A stretch of 64,000 bases of DNA from Cristatella mucedo (lineage: Eukaryota > Bryozoa > Phylactolaemata > Cristatellidae). The translations under genes were made by a program, and so were the position numbers. Positions 59,010-64,000 of the stretch are shown one piece after another; position 1 is the stretch's first letter, and the number at the start of each line of letters is the position of its first letter. The DNA is taken from positions 62,001 through 126,000 of the forward strand of contig WPIO01000148.1 of NCBI GenBank assembly GCA_009760855.2, read 5' to 3'. The notes under the pieces are model-generated. The model made no database searches. It was not told the DNA's origin and saw nothing but the letters and a program-made list of their open reading frames with translations.

Positions 59010-59505
59010 GCAATCGCATCCACTGACTAGGCAGCACCGTTAACGCGATTCGCCGCTGTGCCGTCACTTGTATCCCCTTATGTAACTCCACAAAGCTACA
59101 ACAACTATGCAGGTGTTACGCTGGAATTTCATATAGTGCACCCGCTGCCAAGGCGGCTTTTGGTACGAATTTGGTAGCCAACAGACTTCATATAACGCAA
59201 CAAAGAGAAAGTGAGAAGCATAGCTGAGACAGGGGAGCAGCTTCGAGAGTGAGTAACATGGAACTAGCAGCTAAGGAAAGCTGGATAGGATGTGCCATAG
59301 TCGGCAGCAGGAGAGTAGTTGTCGTTGCATAAAAATTGGGGAAGCTCCACGGTCTGGGACCTGCAGAGCAAAAGCTTCTGTTGCCAACGGTCTTCAAGAG
59401 GATGAATGGAAAAGTTAATTTATTATCCAAACAGGTACTGGGGGCACGAGGTGGCTGAAAGAAATGGCTGGAACTGGTGCAGCAGTTAAAGTAGGTATGA
59501 AGGAG
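59010..59505 (-). mobile_element. LINE family B 3' end, antisense
   Basis: The complement of the B 3'UTR (TAACTCCACAAAGCTACAAC hairpin partner), ORF end and FSSAGPR-type block to the LHQF region. The pentamer tail is degraded. Confidence 0.85.
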
Positions 59506-59985
59506 CAAATAATACATTTGATATAGGGCCCTCAAAGAACTCAATCGCTTTCAAGGCGCTTTGCATTTCATGCAAAGGAAGACGGTCGAATGGTTAGTGG
59601 TAGCATGCTCAATGACAACATGCATAACACGATTTGGGGCGGCATGCACAAAGTCAGCATGCAAAACTGGTTAGTCTCAGCACGAACAGCGTCAGCATGC
59701 ATAAGCAAAGGACGAATCACGCGTACCTACTAAATGCTGTCATAAATAGACGCGTTTTAGTTTCTTTTTAAATGTGGTCAAGTCAGGGCAATTCGGAAGC
59801 GAATTCCAGGCTTTGGGAACATAAAGAAACTGGCTCCAAATGATTTGAGGTTCGCACGAGATATACATGAACGATAAGACTCCGAAAAGCTGGCGGAACG
59901 ATGCTTAGCCCGGTTGGAGAGTAGGTCAGATAGGTAGACTGAAGTTAAAGAATGAAGATACCTAAAAGTGAGTGAAAATAATATA
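59506..59985 (-). mobile_element. LINE family A 3' end, antisense
   Basis: Stem-loop complement (59515-59570), UTR, then the ORF end up to LSDLLSNRAKHRSASFSES and the LTFRYLHSL block. It ends where an AT microsatellite begins (59985-60034). Confidence 0.85.
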
Positions 59986-60034
59986 TACGTATACACACGC
60001 ACACACATATATTTAATATATATATATATATATA

Positions 60035-60412
60035 TCCTTTGGAGACCGTGCATTTAGTTCGTATGCTCCCAAAGCCTGGAACTCCCTCCCGACCTGCGTT
60101 AGAACATCCCCTGACCTGACCACTTTAAAAGGAACTTAAAAACACACCTATTTAGGACAGCCTTTAGTGGGTCCCTGTGATTCCGTCCTTGATGTGCTTA
60201 TGCGTGCTGACATTGTGCATGCTGTCACTAACCACATTTGCATGCTGACCCTATGCATGTCACCCCTAACCATATTATTCATTTTGTTTGTTTTTCAAGC
60301 ATGATTTTACTTACCATTCAATTGCATTTCACTTTGCAGCAAATGTAAAGCGCCTAGAAAGAGATTAAGTTCTGTGAGGGCGCTTTATCAAGTGCATTAT
60401 TATTATTATATA
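60035..60412 (+). mobile_element. LINE family A 3' end, plus strand
   Basis: Well preserved from the SFGDRAFSSYAPKAWNSLPT codons to the stem-loop (60345-60392; one stem-adjacent change) and (ATT)n. With the antisense copy before it, this forms an inverted pair around a TA microsatellite. Confidence 0.92.
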
Positions 60413-60545
60413 GTATTCATATGTATAGTGCTTTAAGAGAACTTAATCTCTATTCAGGCGCTTCACATACATATGCCACGGGCTCGAGCTCACGACCTCA
60501 GCACCTAAACCACTTGGTCAAACCAGTGCAGCTTTGCCGAGTCAA
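60413..60545 (-). mobile_element. tRNA-derived SINE, family 2
   Basis: Minus strand: A-box-like GGTTTGACCAAGTGGTTTAG, B-box-like GTCGTGAGCTCGAGCCCGTG, then GTGAAGCGCCTGAATAGAGA and TTAAGTTCTCTTAAAGCACT (stem-loop tail). The most complete family-2 copy. Confidence 0.8.
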
Positions 60546-60760
60546 GCCGTGGGTCTGTATAAGAACTTTACTCTGTATCAGTTGATCAACTGGCAGCCAT
60601 TCGAGCTCTCCGTAAAGGAGACACACTGTCAAACCTCTGGGATTCGTAAACTAGCCTAGCAGCCATATTCATCGCCAGCTGCAGTGGCCCAGTGGCTTTT
60701 CCGGCAGCCCAGCCGAAAGGAAATTACAATAATCTAGCTGAGATAAAATTAACGACAAAG
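60546..60760 (-). mobile_element. LINE family B internal fragment, antisense
   Basis: The complement of the B region HKARHGLAPS.. / QRIQSKVL / LEELGWLPV / AAGLPKKAI. It lacks the 3' end. Confidence 0.75.
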
Positions 60761-61370
60761 TTGAATTCTTTGCAAGCCACCGTAGAAGCCTTGGCAGCAG
60801 AATGAATGTTAAGATACATTTTCTAAACTCTCACCTTGATTATTTGCCATCGAATTTAGGAGTAGCCAGCAAGTAACTGGGTGAGAGGTTCCATCGGGAC
60901 ATGCATGAAATGAAGTGTAAATATCAAGGCGGCTGGAATGCTGGCCGATTACTTTCGAAGCCAGAAGCACCACAATCCAGCTGCTGAGCATAGCAACAAG
61001 TCCAGAAAGAGGCAGTTAAAAAGCATTCGACTAAATGAAGGAAGAATTACGTTTGAATTGTACATAAACAATAGGATATTTTTTTTATTAAAAACTATGT
61101 AAAAACCATGTATTACATGTGAAGATTTTGGAGAATAATAATGGAAATTGTTCAAATTCTGACGTGCTGGATTAAAACGAGTTACTGATTCTGAAAGAGC
61201 ATCTCAAAATTTACTTGAATCGCTCACTAAATTGAAAACTTTTTTAATTGCAGGCAAGCATAGCTCATTAATTAATGCATGCACTAATTTAAAAAACGGC
61301 CAAGTAGAATATCCCTACAAAAAGACTTCAAAACCTGGTGAAAACTTTAACCTTTAAACAGGGATCGGCA
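60761..61370. other. AT-rich unique DNA, nothing recognised
   Basis: Only short open frames, and a T-run near 61080. Confidence 0.4.
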
Positions 61371-61374
61371 TAAC

Positions 61375-61602
61375 TTAAAAATTTAACTGCAAACCTGATT
61401 TTGAGGTCAGATTGAAGTAAGAAGCTGACATAAGAGGGGTGCCAGATAGTCTTGCTAGAATGAGAGGCTTGTCTGTGGGCATTACATTTAAACCCGCCGA
61501 CGTCAGTAAGACTAAGGTCTGAGCATCTGAGTCTGGCACGAGCAGAGCAGCCTCTGCAAATCCAGAGGTCGGCACGATTAAGAACACGTTGGACTGTATC
61601 AT
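61375..61602 (-). CDS. Putative exon, protein not recognised
   Basis: An acceptor-like CTCTGTAG is directly followed by ATG and an uninterrupted frame: MIQSNVFLIVPTSGFAEAAL, LVPDSDAQTLVLLTSAGLNV, MPTDKPLILARLSGTPLMSA and SYFNLTSKSG, then a possible donor (CAG|GTTTGC) or a stop six codons later. The alternation of hydrophobic strands looks like a folded domain. Another acceptor (GGATTTGCAG) lies inside. I do not recognise the family. An AATAAA on the same strand lies upstream at about 61640. Confidence 0.3.
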   Translation of the reverse strand: MIQSNVFLIVPTSGFAEAALLVPDSDAQTLVLLTSAGLNVMPTDKPLILARLSGTPLMSASYFNLTSKSGLQLNF

Positions 61603-61699
61603 CTACAGAGCAGCCTTTGTTTGCAATGTCCATGCTTTATTGCACCATCAACAGCATAGGATATCATTAAGGCATATCTAGCATCATATCTGTTATAAA

Positions 61700-62200
61700 T
61701 TATGCCTTTGAAAAATGCATTGGCATCAGACCGCAGAACTGCAATAACGCAGCAGCTGCTGTCATCCATGAGCATGGCAAAGCAAAATCAGACGTGCATA
61801 GGAAGCACACGTCTACTGTCAGACTTACAAGCTTATCCTCAAGAACTGTCTTTCATTACTGTGACACCTGGACACACTGTTGCAAGTTGCCTCGTAAGGC
61901 GATGGTCGATAGGCGCCACGCGTCCAATCACTAAGCATCGAGGACTAGAGCTTTCGTGGACTGGGCTGAACACTGCCACACTCTGTTAGTGTGGACGTAG
62001 ATGTCGGCAAAGAGCGGATAACCAGAGAAAAATTATAGGAAAGCATTGTGGCATCATGCTCGAGGTGAGCATGAGGAACAGGGCAGGAAGAGCAGGAGGA
62101 GAGGCACGAGGGCGGACGGAGTAAGAGCAGGAGAGCCGGATAACATTTGCATATATAATGAAGACAGCGAGTCATAGGACAAGAAGCTACCATGTGCAAT
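61700..62200. other. Unique DNA with unassigned open frames
   Basis: A 95-codon plus-strand frame starts at an ATG at 61702. On the minus strand, a frame near 61770-61690 reads SSCCVIAVLRSDANAFFKGI, which looks protein-like but has no clear donor. Neither is recognised. Confidence 0.25.
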
Positions 62201-62278
62201 GCACAGCAAGAAAACGGAAACCGGCAGGCTCAAAATGTCTGGGCTTCGACCAGTCGCGCTTGGGGCAGCAGTGTGTGT

Positions 62279-62394
<116 letters not shown>

Positions 62395-62463
62395 AGGGAG
62401 AGGAGAGAGGGAGGGAGAGAGGGGTTGAATGCAATGCTAATGCATGCCTGTGCACCTAAACTT

Positions 62464-62466
<3 letters not shown>

Positions 62467-62559
<93 letters not shown>
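62467..62559. repeat. (GT)n microsatellite
   Basis: About 46 pure TG units, 45 bp after the end of the GA/G-rich tract. Confidence 0.98.
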
Positions 62560-62560
<1 letters not shown>

Positions 62561-62937
62561 CCTTTTCGAGCCCGTGTGCTCACACCAATAGGGGGAGAGG
62601 AGGCAGGGAGACTCACGAGACTCCTGCCTCTCTATATCTCTACCCACATACATCGACCAAGCAGCAGTCAGAGCCTGCACAGCAGACCTCCAATGGCAGT
62701 CAAGGACCACTGCAGTGCTTGTGCAAGACATGCCTCCGAAGTCTACCAGCTGCCGAACCAAATATGTCGCCACGCCACTCGTACACGGGCAGCAGGGTAC
62801 AGCAGCTATGACACGGTCAGCAACAGCTAGGGTCACAGCCCCAGACGTGCCGAGCGGCCCCATCACCCACCCACCTAGCTGAGCAGATGCTGGGCACCAA
62901 AGGCCGCACAGCGGCAGGTCAGGCCCAACGCCTAACA

Positions 62938-62944
62938 TATATAA
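62938..62944 (+). promoter_or_regulatory. TATA box
   Basis: TATATAA followed by GGGAG, 84 bp before the ATG of the candidate first exon at 63028, which would place transcription start near 62970. Confidence 0.35.
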
Positions 62945-63027
62945 GGGAGCCTGGAGGACACAGCCTGACCTGTGTAGCACCGCACGTCGCCGAAACCACC
63001 TGGCAGCATGCACTGTGAGCAGTAACC

Positions 63028-63069
63028 ATGACTTCCGTCTTCGGCGACTTTCGTATTCTAAAGGCTGCC
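63028..63069 (+). CDS. Putative short first coding exon
   Basis: ATG in the context AACCATGA, 14 codons (MTSVFGDFRILKAA) and a consensus donor (GCC|GTGAGT). It lies about 58 bp after the expected start site of the TATA promoter. A five-codon upstream ORF (ATG at 63008) precedes it. No family can be named from 14 residues; the gene would continue to the right. Confidence 0.3.
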
Positions 63070-64000
63070 GTGAGTGGGGGGGTCACCAAAAGTCCGGTTT
63101 GATCACACCGCCCAGTTAGGGCTTAATTTGGACAGCAGCAGAGGTGAGGCCTGCACGCTTTTAAACAGCATGCAGTGCCTCCATTTCAAGCAAAAGTCGG
63201 CTGCAAACGACGGGTCTCTGAGCAGCAGCTGCTGCCACTGCTGCTGCTCGAAGACCTGCCGATTCAAAATAACATGGAAGTGTCAGCCGACAGCACAAAA
63301 GACAATCAGCAGATGTCAGCTGCCACTTATTGGCATGGCATAATTGCCAGAATCTGCAAGCCACCGGATGAGGTGGCAGTATCACAGCCTTGCAATGCTG
63401 AAGCAGCATCAATATGATGCTAGCACTTCCATTGCTCTAGCCACAACACAGTATTAGCCATGGAACTAGGAAGCAGCCAAAGATCAACTGCTGAAGCTTA
63501 CAGTGAGACGAAAGGCCTCCTCTGTCACTTGTATACTGAGTGAGCTTGGCCACAGGCTTTCGACAGACCCATCATGAATCAGTCGGCAGTCTACTTCAAC
63601 AAGGCTGCATCCTTAACAAACAACGGTATCCTTAATCACTAGCCGAGCCACATCCTTGATGATAGACCTTAACGAAAACTATGCATGCTCCATCGTGGAC
63701 GACCAGCCAGGCTGCATCCTTAACGACTAGCTTATTTCTGTATCCTTAATAATTAGCTGGCATCCACGTCGTCATCGCCAGGTCAGTGTATGTACGGCCA
63801 AGTCACGTGCTGCCACGCAGCAACGCAGCGTTCAAACTCCGAAGGTAGGCCTCATGCACAGCTCTGACGAACGACTCGTCGTTCTGCAAGTCAGACTGAC
63901 ATGACTCAATGAGCTAGCTCTAATGAGGTACATACCACACCCGCAAGCGCGCACACAGGAAGAAGGATACTGCAGCATAACCACAGACAATGTAGAAAGT
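63070..64000. other. Right edge, no firm gene
   Basis: A plus-strand frame to 63417 has a CTG/CAG-rich part (63218-63250) and reads EDLPIQNNMEVSADSTKDNQ before its stop; it could be an exon but has no recognisable domain. From 63600 there is an imperfect repeat of CATCCTTAA(T/C)(G/A)A-type words (63608-63760). Confidence 0.3.

Overview
The window looks like repeat-rich nuclear DNA of an invertebrate animal; I cannot name the species. The evidence is spliced genes with GT..AG introns and a clear MLX orthologue (a Max-network factor that I know only from animals and close relatives). Non-LTR retrotransposons, tRNA-derived SINEs and long (GA)n, (GT)n and (AT)n tracts are also dense. There are no bacterial operons, no CRISPR arrays and no rRNA genes.

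Host genes. (1) The first exon of an oligoribonuclease (REXO2 type) lies on the minus strand at 1247-1435, open to 1507, and continues off the left edge. (2) A complete MLX gene can be assembled on the minus strand from six exons: 26255-26024, 22745-22461, 19997-19898, 17012-16922, 14354-14238 and 12686-12603. All five junctions have GT/AG sites and matching phases, giving 302 codons plus a stop. Intron 1 carries a textbook carbohydrate response element (CACGTG, 5 nt, CACGTG) 19 bp upstream of exon 2. That is the DNA site bound by Mondo/ChREBP:MLX dimers, and it suggests feedback control. (3) Several isolated exon candidates (38.3, 53.3, 54.0, 61.5 and 63.0 kb) look spliced but I do not recognise them.

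Mobile DNA. Two related CR1/L2/Jockey-like LINE families dominate and are called A and B here. Family A ends in an (ATT)n tail preceded by a perfect 8-bp stem (AAAGCGCC/GGCGCTTT). Family B ends in a pentamer tail, (ACATT)n or (GCATT)n, preceded by a different hairpin. One near-complete A element (30236-35636) has tandem 184-bp 5' units, an AP endonuclease and a reverse transcriptase. It is split by a 5'-truncated B element, which is itself split by an antisense A fragment. At least two tRNA-derived SINE families are present; one ends in a copy of the family-A stem-loop, as expected of a LINE/SINE pair.

Layout. 1-1.0 kb LINE A; 1.2-1.5 REXO2 exon 1; 3.0-4.9 LINE B; 5-8.6 mostly unique DNA with a perfect 34-bp inverted repeat beside (GA)n; 8.6-12.3 LINE fragments; 12.6-26.3 MLX with LINE- and SINE-filled introns; 27.4-36.4 LINE cluster including the nested element; 36.4-41 unique and GC-rich DNA with minisatellites; 41-46.9 LINE/SINE cluster; 47-51.7 mostly unique; 51.7-52.8 LINE A joined to a 13-bp satellite; 53-54.6 candidate exons and an LTR-like end; 54.6-60.8 LINE cluster; 60.8-64 candidate exons and microsatellites.
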